Below are positions 9,519 through 18,714 of a stretch of DNA of 64,000 nucleotides, piece after piece (position 1 is the first letter of the stretch; every line of letters begins with the position of its first letter). This DNA is from Planctomycetales bacterium (lineage in GTDB: Bacteria > 4484-113), in assembly GCA_030606285.1 (NCBI GenBank), contig JAUWGS010000004.1:73713-137712 (forward strand), read 5' to 3'. The notes beneath the pieces were generated by a model. It did not search any database. It had not been told where the DNA came from and saw only the letters and a list, made by a program, of their open reading frames with translations. A program made the translations under genes and the position numbers.

Positions 9519-10442
9519 ATGTCGGCCTCTGGTATTTCAAAGATTGGCGTGCTCGGTATTGGCACGATGGGCTCGGGTATCGCCCAGGTTTCCGCGCAGT
9601 CCGGCTTCGAGACCATCGTCTCAGATGTCAGCGATGAGGTTCTCGAAAAGGGAATGGCGCGCATTCACAAGAGCCTGGACAAGCTCGTCGCGTCCTACGA
9701 AAAGACTGAGGGCAAGCGCGGCATCACGAAGGAGCATCGTGACAGCGCCGCGGGCTTGCTGAAGTCGAGCGCCAAGATGGACGATTTGCTCGACCGAGAC
9801 ATCATCATCGAAGCGGTGTTCGAGGACTACGACGTCAAAGCGAAGCTCATCAAGGAGCTGGACGGCAAGGGCTTTGACGCGCTGTTTGCATCCAACACAA
9901 GCTCTATCTCCATCACCCGCCTGGCGAACAACTACCATGATCCCACGCGCTTTATGGGCATGCACTTCATGAACCCGGTGCCCATTCAGAAGGGCGTGGA
10001 GATTATCCGCGGGTTGCTCACCGGCGACGAGATGTACAACACGATAGTCGCGCTCTGCGCCGATATGGGCAAGACGCCCATCCCGGCGGAGGACAAGGCG
10101 GGCTTCGGCATCAACCGGATGTTCATCCCGTTCGTGAACGAAGCCACGCGCGTTGTCGAAGAGGGCATAATGAGCGTCGAGGACGCCGACAAGACGACGC
10201 TGTGCCTGGGCCACCGGATGGGCCCCATCTCCACGATGGACTTTGTGGGATTGGACATCATCGTGGATGTCTGCGACGTGCTGGAGGCGGAGTTCGGCTC
10301 GCCGTACAAGGCGACCGCGCTGCTAAAGCGCCTCGTGGAAGCGGGCTATCTCGGGATGAAGACCGGCAAGGGCTTCTACATCTACGAGAAGGGCAAAGAC
10401 CCGGTGGTCAATCCCGCCGTCGCACGCTACCGGATTAAGTAG
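9519..10442 (+). CDS. hbd: 3-hydroxyacyl-CoA (3-hydroxybutyryl-CoA) dehydrogenase
   Basis: NAD-dependent oxidation/reduction of 3-hydroxyacyl-CoA in short-chain fatty acid metabolism. 307 aa, slightly longer than the usual ~285. The N-terminal Rossmann motif GIGTMGSGIA is at about 13-22. The catalytic region ASNTSSISIT and the HFMNPVP motif follow, then the C-terminal helical domain with GFGINRM and GYLGMKTGKGFY. The AAGGAGGGG ribosome-binding site supports the ATG at 9519. No thiolase or crotonase is adjacent, so the pathway direction cannot be inferred. The symbol hbd is a family-level assignment; paaH or fadB-like names are possible. Confidence 0.9.
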   Translation: MSASGISKIGVLGIGTMGSGIAQVSAQSGFETIVSDVSDEVLEKGMARIHKSLDKLVASYEKTEGKRGITKEHRDSAAGLLKSSAKMDDLLDRDIIIEAVFEDYDVKAKLIKELDGKGFDALFASNTSSISITRLANNYHDPTRFMGMHFMNPVPIQKGVEIIRGLLTGDEMYNTIVALCADMGKTPIPAEDKAGFGINRMFIPFVNEATRVVEEGIMSVEDADKTTLCLGHRMGPISTMDFVGLDIIVDVCDVLEAEFGSPYKATALLKRLVEAGYLGMKTGKGFYIYEKGKDPVVNPAVARYRIK

Positions 10443-10457
10443 CGGGACAGGTCCCGC
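10442..10457. terminator. GC-rich hairpin between convergent hbd and pgi
   Basis: GCGGGAC (10442-10448) pairs with GTCCCGC (10451-10457) at the hbd stop codon. A second stem, GAGCCGC (10471-10477) with GCGGCTC (10508-10514), reaches the end of pgi. Probably a bidirectional stop region; there is no long T-tract. Confidence 0.45.
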
Positions 10458-10512
10458 GCGTTTCTGAACCGAGCCGCAGGTTGCTGCGCGAGCCTACTGC
10501 GCGTTGCGCGGC

Positions 10513-11826
10513 TCAGTCTCGTGGTTTCCGCAGCATCTCTCGTGTGAGCTTTTTGCTCTCGTCGACCGCCGGCTGGTCGAAGGGGTTCACATCGAGCATC
10601 ACACCGAGAAGCCCGACGACGACTTCGTGGAAGATCACAAACTCGCCCGCCGCTTGCGGTGTCAGGCGCGGGAACGTGATGGTGTAGTTGGGACGCCCCT
10701 GCTTCGTTAGTGAATCCCGCGTTCCCGCGAGTTCAGCAAGCACGATGTCGTTGACGCGCTTACCGCTCAGGTAGCCAAAGCTCTCCAGGCCTTTCTGCGG
10801 TTCGCCGAGCGTGCCCGCTGATGCCGATGGTTCTGTAACCTGGACCAGCGCCGTTACCTTATCCGCCGGGCCTTCTAGCAACAGTTGAAGCAGGCTGTGC
10901 TGGTCTCTGGGCCCGAGGGCGGCGATGGGCGTCAATCCCCTGGGCGCATTCTCGCTGGAAAGCGAATGCCGTTTGCCCAGTGATTCCGCGAAAAGCTGCT
11001 GCCACCAGCGCCCCAGGTCGCACATCCGTTCGCAGTAAGGCATAAAGACCATCTGCGATACGCCGCAACGAGTGGCGAGAGCGTAAAGGTTCAATGCCAG
11101 CAGAAGCGCGGGATTCTCGTAGTACTCTGACTGCAGAAAGGCATCTCGCACGCTGAGCGCCCCTTCAACGACAGCTTCAACGTCGACTCCAAGAAACGCA
11201 AGAGGGAAGAAGCCTACAGGACTGAGCACCGAGAACCGTCCGCCTACGTCTTCCGGCACAGGCAGGATAGGGCAGGCTGAATGACCGGCGAACCGGCCCA
11301 GCGGACTGTCAGGCTCACCGGTGGTCACGACTATTTCAGCGCCTTCCAGCTTTGAAAGGAGCGCTGTGAAGTTAGCTACGGTTTCCAGCGTTGTGCCCGA
11401 CTTGCTCTCCGGGTTGAGCACGACCGAGCGTCCACCGAGCCGCGATGCTACCTGTGCCAGGCGCTCTTCATCAAGGTTGTCCAGCACTATCAGGCGCTTG
11501 CCGTTGGCGCTTATGAACTCTCCCGGCGCTGTGCACTCAGCGAACAGCCCGGCGAGTGCCTGGGTGCCCAGAGCGCTGCCGCCCATCCCGATGGTTACAA
11601 GCGTGTCGGCATCCGCGACTTGCGCCAGAACTTCCAGCACAGACGGCAATTCGCTGCGCCTGGCAGCGAGATCAAGCCAGCCGAGTGGCCATCCGTAAGG
11701 ATTCTCCAGCAGGGCTTTTAAGGCATTTTGCGCATCAGGCAGCAAAATATCACGGATTTCAACCGTTACACCATTGGTTCCGACGGCATCAGCGCTCAGG
11801 TTCGTGAAGTCGAGTGCGAGTTCCAT
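10513..11826 (-). CDS. pgi: Glucose-6-phosphate isomerase
   Basis: Interconverts glucose-6-phosphate and fructose-6-phosphate in glycolysis and gluconeogenesis. 437 aa, near the short bacterial form. Two SIS-type sugar isomerase regions are visible: GMGGSALGTQAL at about 80-91 and the signature NPESKSGTTLETVANF near 140-155. DVGGRFSVLSPVGFFPLAFLG follows (about 195-215). A GAGGAGAG ribosome-binding site precedes the ATG at 11826. It is convergent with hbd. A reverse-strand TATAAT box at 11893-11898 could be its promoter. Confidence 0.93.
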   Translation of the reverse strand: MELALDFTNLSADAVGTNGVTVEIRDILLPDAQNALKALLENPYGWPLGWLDLAARRSELPSVLEVLAQVADADTLVTIGMGGSALGTQALAGLFAECTAPGEFISANGKRLIVLDNLDEERLAQVASRLGGRSVVLNPESKSGTTLETVANFTALLSKLEGAEIVVTTGEPDSPLGRFAGHSACPILPVPEDVGGRFSVLSPVGFFPLAFLGVDVEAVVEGALSVRDAFLQSEYYENPALLLALNLYALATRCGVSQMVFMPYCERMCDLGRWWQQLFAESLGKRHSLSSENAPRGLTPIAALGPRDQHSLLQLLLEGPADKVTALVQVTEPSASAGTLGEPQKGLESFGYLSGKRVNDIVLAELAGTRDSLTKQGRPNYTITFPRLTPQAAGEFVIFHEVVVGLLGVMLDVNPFDQPAVDESKKLTREMLRKPRD

Positions 11827-11988
11827 TAACTCTCCTCAGTTGTCCATAGTTGGTGTAAGCGAAATGCGCCGTTGAAGAACAGCATTTCAGCCATTATACC
11901 ATTGCAGCAGGCGCGCCGATTGGCCGAATCCTCGGCTGCAAGCAGGCTTGGAAGCATCCAGAAGATAATACTCGGCAAATTATCTCAG

Positions 11989-11997
11989 TGGTATAAT
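11989..11997 (+). promoter_or_regulatory. Extended -10 promoter of frr
   Basis: TGG followed by TATAAT (11992-11997) forms an extended -10 element (TGnTATAAT). No good -35 box is visible. It lies 35 nt before the frr start. Confidence 0.55.
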
Positions 11998-12032
11998 CGG
12001 AGAAGTATCACGTTCATCGCGAGGAGGGGATC

Positions 12033-12596
12033 ATGGAGAAGGGACAGGAGATACTGGATGATGCGAAGGAGAGGATGGGAGTCACCGTGCGGAGGTTCAT
12101 CGAGGAGCTGTCGCACATCCGTGCCGGACGGGCTTCTGTGGGATTGGTGGACCATGTTATGATCGAAGCCTACGAAGACAGGATGCCGTTGCGCAACCTC
12201 GCCAACATCACAACGCCGGATGCGACGACAGTCCTGGTTGTCCCGTACGACAAGGGAACCGTTAAGAATATCGAGAAGGCCCTTAGCAGCCAGGAACTGG
12301 GCCTGAACCCATCGAGCGATGGCAATGTGGTGCGCATAAACATCCCCGCGCTCACCGAAGACCGGCGGCGGGATGTTCTCAAGGTCGTCCAGAAGGTCGC
12401 CGAAGGTGGGCGTGTCGCCTTGCGCAACATCCGTCGCGATGCGAACGACTCGCTTAAGAAACTGGAGAAGGACAAGGACCTGGGAAAGGACGAGTACCAC
12501 CATTTCGTGGACGAAGTCGGAAAAGTGCTGGACGAGAAGGTCGGTGAGCTGGAGGTACTGCTCAACAGCAAAGAAAAGGAGATTATGGAGGATTGA
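12033..12596 (+). CDS. frr: Ribosome recycling factor
   Basis: Splits post-termination ribosomes together with EF-G. 187 aa, the usual length. It shows the conserved triple-helix bundle sequence with IRAGRASVGLVDHV (about 29-42), the core NPSSDGNVVRINIPALTEDRRRD and the C-terminal NIRRDANDSLKKLEKDKDLGKDE. The ribosome-binding site GAGGAGG precedes ATG 12033. In many bacteria frr follows pyrH; here pyrH is ~34 kb away (46421-47140), so that linkage has been lost. Confidence 0.97.
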   Translation: MEKGQEILDDAKERMGVTVRRFIEELSHIRAGRASVGLVDHVMIEAYEDRMPLRNLANITTPDATTVLVVPYDKGTVKNIEKALSSQELGLNPSSDGNVVRINIPALTEDRRRDVLKVVQKVAEGGRVALRNIRRDANDSLKKLEKDKDLGKDEYHHFVDEVGKVLDEKVGELEVLLNSKEKEIMED

Positions 12597-12604
12597 GGTT
12601 GTTG

Positions 12605-12622
12605 CAGCGCAATCAAGCGCTG
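12605..12622. terminator. Hairpin between convergent frr and the nfo-like gene
   Basis: CAGCGC (12605-12610), AATCAA loop, GCGCTG (12617-12622). It lies just after frr and overlaps the last codons of the opposing gene, so it may act on both. Confidence 0.5.
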
Positions 12623-13476
12623 CTGTAGGCTTCTTTCAGCAGGCGTGTATCGTCAATCAGCGTTTCACGCGGCGCTTCGCATATCAGCGTGCCGCAGACA
12701 CCACGCTTTTTTAACAGGCGCATAAGTGCTGAGTATTCTATGTCGCTCTCAGCCAGTGGCAGGTGACGGCGCTCACCCTTGGGGCCATATTCTATCCCCG
12801 AAAGGTGCATGTGCATCCGGCGCATCACCTGTTTCTCCTTCGGGATGCCGCCTTCAATTGCGTCAAGGAGCTCTTCCCATTCGGCCACTGTGTTGTAGGC
12901 GCCATCTGTTCTGGCGTGCAGGTGGGAGAAATCGATGCACGGCAGGACGGTCTCGAACTCGCGCGACAGGCGAATCAGCTCATCAGGGTCGCCGAACTGG
13001 GTGGGCTTGCCCGTTAGCTCCGGGCGCACCCATACAGCCACCTTGGCTTTAGCGAGAGCGCTCTCCAGCTCCTCAAACGCCTTTGCCACGAGTGTGTAGA
13101 CTTCGTCCGCCGGTCTTCCCTGGTAGAATGCAGCGTGGAACACCACTGAATGTCCTCCCGCAGCCTGAAGTACTTTCGCGGCTTTCACGATGCGGCTTAC
13201 GCTGGCGTGTACCTTGGGTCGCTCAAGGCTGGCCAGATTGACGTAGTACTGCGCGTGGGCACTGAGATGAACGCCCTTCTCAGCAGCTAATTGGCTGACC
13301 CTTGCCGCACTGTCCAGGTCCAGGTGCACCTGTTGCACAAACTCAAGTTCCAGGGCGGACAGCCCTGCTTTCTCGAGCTGCGCCAGGCCTTCGGCGTAGT
13401 TGATTCTCTCGTCTCCCTCGTGGGGCAGACCGGCGGTCCCTATGTGGAGCGCGTCAAATGTCCCTGGCAGATTCAT
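12613..13476 (-). CDS. Endonuclease IV-like TIM-barrel protein (AP endonuclease family 2)
   Basis: 287 aa, the size of Nfo. Segments correspond to successive metal-binding strands: LSAHAQYYVNLAS, VVFHAAFYQG, the ELTGK loop, LPCIDFSHLHAR, MHMHLSGIEYGPKGERRHL and ICEAP. Endonuclease IV cuts at abasic DNA sites using three Zn ions, and the His/Glu/Asp ligands appear at the expected points. The fold is shared with xylose isomerase-like sugar epimerases, but the KGERRHLPL loop favours the DNA-repair family. Only 16 nt separate it from the PpiC gene, which lies downstream on the same strand in coordinate terms but is transcribed first. Confidence 0.82.
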   Translation of the reverse strand: MNLPGTFDALHIGTAGLPHEGDERINYAEGLAQLEKAGLSALELEFVQQVHLDLDSAARVSQLAAEKGVHLSAHAQYYVNLASLERPKVHASVSRIVKAAKVLQAAGGHSVVFHAAFYQGRPADEVYTLVAKAFEELESALAKAKVAVWVRPELTGKPTQFGDPDELIRLSREFETVLPCIDFSHLHARTDGAYNTVAEWEELLDAIEGGIPKEKQVMRRMHMHLSGIEYGPKGERRHLPLAESDIEYSALMRLLKKRGVCGTLICEAPRETLIDDTRLLKEAYSSA

Positions 13477-13492
13477 CGCCCAGCGCCGGCAG

Positions 13493-15331
13493 CTAGTCGC
13501 CTTTCACCCAACCGCCCTGTTGCTCTCCGCGCCTGCGCTGTTCTTCTAAAATCGCCAGCTGGAATTCGTCGGCCTTTTCGTCATCACCATTTAAGCGATA
13601 TGCGCCGGTCAGTATCTTCAGCAAGTCGATGTCACCGGGAGCGTACTTCTCGGCTTGGGCCAGCTTCTCCCGCGCCCGGTCGGGCTTCACCCACTCGGCG
13701 TAGTTCTTGCCGGCAAGCGCGTAGTAGAAACCATCGAACTTGTAAAGCTCCAGGCACCGTTTCAGTTCGCTCTCCATTTCCACGCGCGCCGCTTCAACGT
13801 CAATGGGGAACATTTCGCGCGCCTTGCTGCTGTCCAGCCAGTCGTCATAGACGGCTGCAAGCGAGTAATGATAGTTGGCGATGGCGTCGTTGAGTTTTAT
13901 CGCCTGCTTCACCAGACCGGCGGCAAGAGGGTAGAGCTCGTCCAGCTCCGGGTACTCCGGCGGTTTGGTGCGATCGATCTCTTTATCGTACTCAAGGTTG
14001 AACTCGGCGAATCGCGGCCTTAGCTCCACCGGCGGGTCGCCGTAAGCCCGCTGGTACCGCAACAGCTTGACCCGCTGGAAATCGTATGCTTTTTCAGCCA
14101 AGCCGCTCAGGTCGGCGCCGGCTTCGAGCAGGCTGTCCCGTGCGATCTGCTCCATCGTCGTGTCCTGCAATTCAGGGAAGCACAGCGGTTCCGTATTGGC
14201 CGCGCGCCACGCCAGTATCATCGGGTCGTAGATCCTGCGGTCGGCTGCAAAGGTCATCCAGTAGACGCGCCCGTAGGTCTCACGGTCGGCGATAGTCTGG
14301 AGCGTGATGTGCTGGATCTTGACCTCCTCATACAGCGTTTTGAGTTCCTCGTGGGTTGGCTCGTAGGTCTCCCCCCGCTGCTGCCGGATTCTCTCAGTGA
14401 GGCCGGGCTTGGCGGCCTCCCAGTCAGGCCCTTCAGCGGCTTTCTTGTCGATGAGCTTCACAATCTGGTATCCAAACTCGGTTTCGATGGGATCGGAGAC
14501 ATCCCCGACACTCATGTCGTAGACGACAGCATCGAACGCAGCGTCGAAAAAGCCGCGCGGGATCATCTGCTCGAGGAGTCCGCCTTTGTCCCGGGAGCCC
14601 GTATCGTCGGAGTATTTCTCCGCCAGATCGCCAAAATCCTCTCCGCCTTCCAGAGCAGCCTGGACTTTCATGATGCGGTCCTGCGCGTCAGCTTCTTTCT
14701 TCGCTTTCTCCAGGTCCGAGATGTGGTCAATTGCCTTCTTATTCAGCAGTTCCCGGCGTATCTCCTGTTTCAGCATCGGGAGCGTTATCCCCAGGGTCTG
14801 CACGTATTCGTTGAGAGCCTTCTCACGCTCAGTGCTGCTCTTGAATCGCCGGCCGAGTTCTCCCAGCACGGAACCACTCGGCTCGTCGGTGGTTTGACTG
14901 GGGTAGGCCAGCTCCAGCCTGCGGTTTATCTCCTCGCGCACCTCTCCTTCGGATACGCCCAGGTTCTGTTCCCGGGCATACTTGATCAGTGTGTACTCGG
15001 TGAAGAGGTCATCTACAGTGTCCGATAGCAGCTTCAATTGCTGGAACGGGTCGCGGGAGATAACCGTGGAGTCGCGCATCTGCTGGCGCAGTAACTGCAG
15101 CCGCTTATCGAAGGTCAGAATGTCGATCTCTTCCCCATCGATGCTCGCTACGGCCGTAACTCCGGGGACGAGAGTGCGGTAGTCACCGCGCGAGGCTGTA
15201 CTGATGGGCCGTCGCATCGAGGTGCCGAAGAAGCCCACTCCGAGGCCTGCGAATACTGAAACGACAAAGATGATTGCGAAGCTGAGGAATAATACCCTCA
15301 TCCTTGTCCGGATACGTTCCATCAAGCGCAT
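13493..15331 (-). CDS. SurA/PpiC-type peptidyl-prolyl isomerase, membrane-anchored
   Basis: 612 aa. A hydrophobic anchor at about 14-36 is followed by a SurA-like N-terminal helical domain (residues ~50-200, with EYTLIKYAREQNLGVSEGEV). A parvulin domain (~205-310) carries the family pattern GGEDFGDLAEKYSDDTGSRD, then GGLLEQMIPRGFFDAAF and ETEFGYQIVKL. The C-terminal ~250 residues look TPR-like (LYPLAAGLVKQAIKLNDA, then LDLLKILTGAYRL-type helices). Such proteins fold exported substrates outside the membrane. The ATG at 15331 is preceded by AGGTGA. It is divergent from rpmF; a TAAAAT box lies at 15385-15390 on the reverse strand. Confidence 0.85.
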   Translation of the reverse strand: MRLMERIRTRMRVLFLSFAIIFVVSVFAGLGVGFFGTSMRRPISTASRGDYRTLVPGVTAVASIDGEEIDILTFDKRLQLLRQQMRDSTVISRDPFQQLKLLSDTVDDLFTEYTLIKYAREQNLGVSEGEVREEINRRLELAYPSQTTDEPSGSVLGELGRRFKSSTEREKALNEYVQTLGITLPMLKQEIRRELLNKKAIDHISDLEKAKKEADAQDRIMKVQAALEGGEDFGDLAEKYSDDTGSRDKGGLLEQMIPRGFFDAAFDAVVYDMSVGDVSDPIETEFGYQIVKLIDKKAAEGPDWEAAKPGLTERIRQQRGETYEPTHEELKTLYEEVKIQHITLQTIADRETYGRVYWMTFAADRRIYDPMILAWRAANTEPLCFPELQDTTMEQIARDSLLEAGADLSGLAEKAYDFQRVKLLRYQRAYGDPPVELRPRFAEFNLEYDKEIDRTKPPEYPELDELYPLAAGLVKQAIKLNDAIANYHYSLAAVYDDWLDSSKAREMFPIDVEAARVEMESELKRCLELYKFDGFYYALAGKNYAEWVKPDRAREKLAQAEKYAPGDIDLLKILTGAYRLNGDDEKADEFQLAILEEQRRRGEQQGGWVKGD

Positions 15332-15420
15332 TGCGATTCACCTGTAAGAGAAGTTGTGCCGGTTTCATTCAAGTGCAACCAGAAATTTTAGCACAGTTAG
15401 GGATTGCGCAGGCGGCCGTA

Positions 15421-15449
15421 TTGACTTGCCGCTGGGAACTCCATAGAAT
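15421..15449 (+). promoter_or_regulatory. Promoter of rpmF-acpP
   Basis: TTGACT (15421-15426), 17-bp spacer, TAGAAT (15444-15449), 24 nt before the rpmF start codon. Confidence 0.65.
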
Positions 15450-15473
15450 AGTTACTTCGCACTTGGAGCTTAT

Positions 15474-15686
15474 ATGCCTCAACCTAAATACAAAACCAGA
15501 CGCAGTCACACGCGAAGCAGGAAGGCTGCAACTTTCTACGCCCGCGCGGAGCGGGTCTCGCTTGGGCGGTGTCCGCGCTGTCACGCGCTCAAGCCATCCC
15601 ACTACGCCTGTCCTTCCTGTGGATACTACGCCGGCGAACAGGTTTACGTCGTGAAGGCCGAGTCCAAGGCGGAAGAAGAATCGTAG
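15474..15686 (+). CDS. rpmF: Large-subunit ribosomal protein bL32
   Basis: 70 aa. It has the conserved N-terminus MPQPKYKTRRSHTRSRKA and a zinc-ribbon CPRCHALKPSHYACPSCGYY, so this is the zinc-binding (C+) form of L32. A GGAG element precedes the ATG. In many bacteria rpmF opens a fatty-acid synthesis cluster (plsX, fabH, fabD); here only acpP follows, 22 nt downstream. Confidence 0.95.
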   Translation: MPQPKYKTRRSHTRSRKAATFYARAERVSLGRCPRCHALKPSHYACPSCGYYAGEQVYVVKAESKAEEES

Positions 15687-15708
15687 AACACTTCGTGGGG
15701 GTTTATTG

Positions 15709-15948
15709 ATGGATTCGTCCCTTGCTGAACAACTGAAAGATATCATCGCCAACAAACTGAGCATCGATGCCTCAACGGTAACGATGGAGTCGAGATTCGT
15801 TGAGGACCTCAACGCCGATTCACTCGATCTAGCAGATCTGGTAATGAGCATCGAGGACACATTCGCGGTTACTTTCGAGGATGCCGATACTGAGCAGTTC
15901 CGCACGGTCGGTGACGTAATTAAAGTCATTGAGCAGAAGAAGGGGTAG
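15709..15948 (+). CDS. acpP: Acyl carrier protein
   Basis: Carries acyl intermediates on a phosphopantetheine arm. 79 aa from ATG 15709 (a TTG one codon earlier is the alternative). The attachment motif NADSLDLADLVMSIED includes the modified serine in DSL, about residue 38. The acidic helices and the C-terminal TVGDVIKVIEQKKG are typical. It forms an operon with rpmF. Other fatty-acid synthesis genes are not adjacent. Confidence 0.95.
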   Translation: MDSSLAEQLKDIIANKLSIDASTVTMESRFVEDLNADSLDLADLVMSIEDTFAVTFEDADTEQFRTVGDVIKVIEQKKG

Positions 15949-16036
15949 TTACCTCCTTCGGGCGCAAGGGGGCCAAGTGGGGGCAACGGGAGAACGGGAA
16001 AGGCGGATCGCTGGTGATTTCCCTCGTCGTCTCACG

Positions 16037-17149
16037 ATGAGTTTTGCTGTTCGCGCGTTCGCCTGGACTTGCAGCGCTCTTTTCCTGGCGTTGTTCGCTG
16101 CGATTCACGCGAACGCGGCTGCGGCTTCGTTCAGGCTTGAGAAGTCGGTGGAATTCGGCGGCGGCGCAATAGTGGACTTCGCGCCGGCGGACGAAGACAC
16201 TATCGTTTTGCTCGGTGCAATGCCGGACGGCTTCAGTATCTTCAGTGTGGACTTTGTCACCGGTGCGGTCACGAAACTCGTGTCCCAGACCTACCTCTCG
16301 CGGCTGGCAGGTGAGGATGCCGATGCGACAAGTTTCACGCTGCACCTGGATCCCGCCACCGGCCTGCTGATACTCCTGTCGCGGTCTCAGGGGCAGGCTC
16401 CTATCGCGCTAAATATAGCCAGCGCGCCGTACCTGACACGCTACAGGTTAGGCATACCTGAGGGCTTCGTTGTGAACGGCGTTGTCTTTCACCGGGGGCG
16501 CGCGTATTTCTACTCTCATCTGGTAAGCGGCGGTGGGGGTGTGACGCCCCTGTTGGTCTTCGATCCGGAGGAACAGGAACTCGCAGAACTCAGGCCTGCG
16601 CGAAAGTTCGCCATTGTGCGAGGGGTACTTCCCACATCGGACGATGAACGGGTGCTCACCTATGGGTTCTTCGTTCCGGAGGCTATGCTCTCAACGTATG
16701 AGCTTGCCTGGCTCGATCTGGATACCGGCGAAGTCTCCCTTCTGCCCGGGAGCGACCGGACGGTGATGGCGGCGGCGATAGGAAACAGGCTGGCTCTTGT
16801 CAGGCAGGCGGAGACCCACGTCGCGATGGGTGATGGGCCCTCACCCGTCTGTCGCCTGGAGCTTCTGGGTCTGGGGGATACTTATGAGACGGTCGGTCAT
16901 TCCATCCCGCTCTACAGCCAACCCGAATGGATCGGGCTTACTCCTGGCGGCGAATGGGTGCTCGTCTCGGCAACACCTGACGGTGTCAGGTGCGATCTAT
17001 GGCTCATCAGCACATCGACCCGCAGCAAGGAGCTTGTGCGCAAGGGAATCCTTGCGGTTCGGATGTCGCCGTCGGGCAAGGGCTTCTTTGTCCTGCCCGC
17101 TGACAAGAATGCCGTCGAGCAATACGCCTTCGCTGACGTAACGCTCTGA
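16037..17149 (+). CDS. Secreted protein of unknown function, possible beta-propeller
   Basis: 370 aa from the ATG at 16037, chosen because it begins a good signal peptide (FAVRAFAWTCSALFLALFAA, then HANAAAA). The frame itself opens earlier, overlapping acpP. The mature part has repeated strand-rich stretches with DFAPADEDTIVLLGAM-, LDPATGLLILLSRSQ- and LTPGGEWVLVSATPDG-type motifs, reminiscent of WD40/TolB-like propellers. No family could be assigned with confidence. It could be cotranscribed with rpmF-acpP; no separate promoter is evident. Confidence 0.7.
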   Translation: MSFAVRAFAWTCSALFLALFAAIHANAAAASFRLEKSVEFGGGAIVDFAPADEDTIVLLGAMPDGFSIFSVDFVTGAVTKLVSQTYLSRLAGEDADATSFTLHLDPATGLLILLSRSQGQAPIALNIASAPYLTRYRLGIPEGFVVNGVVFHRGRAYFYSHLVSGGGGVTPLLVFDPEEQELAELRPARKFAIVRGVLPTSDDERVLTYGFFVPEAMLSTYELAWLDLDTGEVSLLPGSDRTVMAAAIGNRLALVRQAETHVAMGDGPSPVCRLELLGLGDTYETVGHSIPLYSQPEWIGLTPGGEWVLVSATPDGVRCDLWLISTSTRSKELVRKGILAVRMSPSGKGFFVLPADKNAVEQYAFADVTL

Positions 17150-17205
17150 TCGCAGCCGGATATCCTTGGTGTGGACACTCCCATTATACGCTACCGGCTG
17201 GCGGG

Positions 17206-18714
17206 CTATTCTTTGGCAGCCTCTTCCTCTGTTTTTTGCTTTTCCGTCGGTTCTTCAAATGCAGTATCGCTGTCAGGCTGAACCGGGCTGACGATCGGGG
17301 TGAATGGAAGATAGATGGCGAAAGCTGAGCCAAGCTCGTCGCTTTTCTCCAGTCGCAAGAAGCCCTGATGTCGCTCCACAATGAGAGAGGCGACTGGTAA
17401 GCCCATGCCTTTGTGCATTCCCTTTGTAGTGAAGTATGGGTCAAACACGCGCCCGCGCTCGTCAGTGTGGATGCCCCGCCCGCTGTCCACGACAACGATT
17501 CGGGCAAAGTCATTTTCACCCATCATATGGTGCGCTGGAAGGCTGTCGTCATCCAGGCGCACGTTTTCCGTTTCGATTACAACAGTCCCTCCTGGCAAGC
17601 TGGCCTCAGCCGCGTTCATCGCCAGATTGGTCACTGCGACTTCCATCTCGTCCGGATCCACCTCAACCGGATGCAGGTCTTCGGCGACAGCCATCCTCAG
17701 GCGGATGCCGGCGGGAAGAGTCTCGTTGAGAGTTTTTTCGACTCTCTTCATCAGTTCAGGGAGCAGGGCAACCGAGCGACGGTCCGCGCTGCTGGTGGCA
17801 CCTGTGAGATCTTCGATGAGTTTCGTGCCGCGCTCCACGAGATCGGACACCTTGCTCATGTATTCGGATATTTCATCTGAGGTGAGGTCACCGTCTTTCA
17901 GGAGCTGGGCGACACCGCCTATTCCCCCGAGAACGTTGTTGATCTCGTGCGTGATATGCGTTACCAGGGCAAAGACTGAACGTGACCTGCGCTCCTGCAC
18001 CGTAGCGTCAAGCATACGGCTTTCCTGCGTGATGTCGCGGATGTGGTAGAGGACTTCGGTCATTCTGCCGTCGGCGGCACGCAGCGGAATGGCGTTCAAT
18101 TGATACACGATCCCGCCTGTGCCCTTATCGGGAAGCCTGAGTGACTTCGTGACCGACTCGGCGAGCGCGGACAGTTCCTGCACGGGGCATCGTGCCACCA
18201 GGCTGCGCAGTGCTGTCGGCAGCTCCGCCACCGGGAGGTCATGCAACAGGCGCTCATGGTGGGCTTCCGGTAAGAATGCGACTCTCAGTGCGTGGTTGGC
18301 GAAAGTCATCACGCCTTGCGGCGTCAGTGCGAAGACCGGGTCGGGTACGGTGTCGAGGAATCGAACCATTCGGTCACGAGCGTCCGCCAGCGACCGGGTA
18401 GCGCGCTTCTCGTTTTCGATGCTTTCCTGCAGGCTTACTGATGTCCTTTCGGCATCCAGGGCGTAGAAGAGCAGGACGAAGAGCGCGGCACCGAGTAGCA
18501 TGAAACTGCTCTCGAAGACGTCCATTCTTCTTAGAAAGCCCGAGTTCTCCAGGAGATTGGAGAGCCCGATGAACATGTAGACGATTGACAGCGCAAGAAC
18601 CAGGGCGGTTCGCGTGTTCCTCACGATGCCGCCGCGGTATACCAGGAGCACGAAGACCGCTACGACAGTAGATACCGCAGCGATGCCGTCTGCAGGAATA
18701 GCATAGGTAGTCAT
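17206..18714 (-). CDS. Membrane sensor histidine kinase with PAS domain
   Basis: 502 aa. About three N-terminal membrane helices (residues ~10-110) lead to a coiled linker and a PAS domain (~125-235, starting RFLDTVPDPVFALTPQGVMT). The H-box THITHEINNVLGG (His ~256) follows, then the catalytic ATPase with N-box TNLAMNAAEA, DSGRGIHTDE, and the YFTTKGMHKGMGLPV lid. The C-terminus is Glu/Lys-rich. No response regulator is adjacent. Its start overlaps the stop of the 92-aa membrane protein gene (ATGA), so the two are cotranscribed. Confidence 0.9.
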   Translation of the reverse strand: MTTYAIPADGIAAVSTVVAVFVLLVYRGGIVRNTRTALVLALSIVYMFIGLSNLLENSGFLRRMDVFESSFMLLGAALFVLLFYALDAERTSVSLQESIENEKRATRSLADARDRMVRFLDTVPDPVFALTPQGVMTFANHALRVAFLPEAHHERLLHDLPVAELPTALRSLVARCPVQELSALAESVTKSLRLPDKGTGGIVYQLNAIPLRAADGRMTEVLYHIRDITQESRMLDATVQERRSRSVFALVTHITHEINNVLGGIGGVAQLLKDGDLTSDEISEYMSKVSDLVERGTKLIEDLTGATSSADRRSVALLPELMKRVEKTLNETLPAGIRLRMAVAEDLHPVEVDPDEMEVAVTNLAMNAAEASLPGGTVVIETENVRLDDDSLPAHHMMGENDFARIVVVDSGRGIHTDERGRVFDPYFTTKGMHKGMGLPVASLIVERHQGFLRLEKSDELGSAFAIYLPFTPIVSPVQPDSDTAFEEPTEKQKTEEEAAKE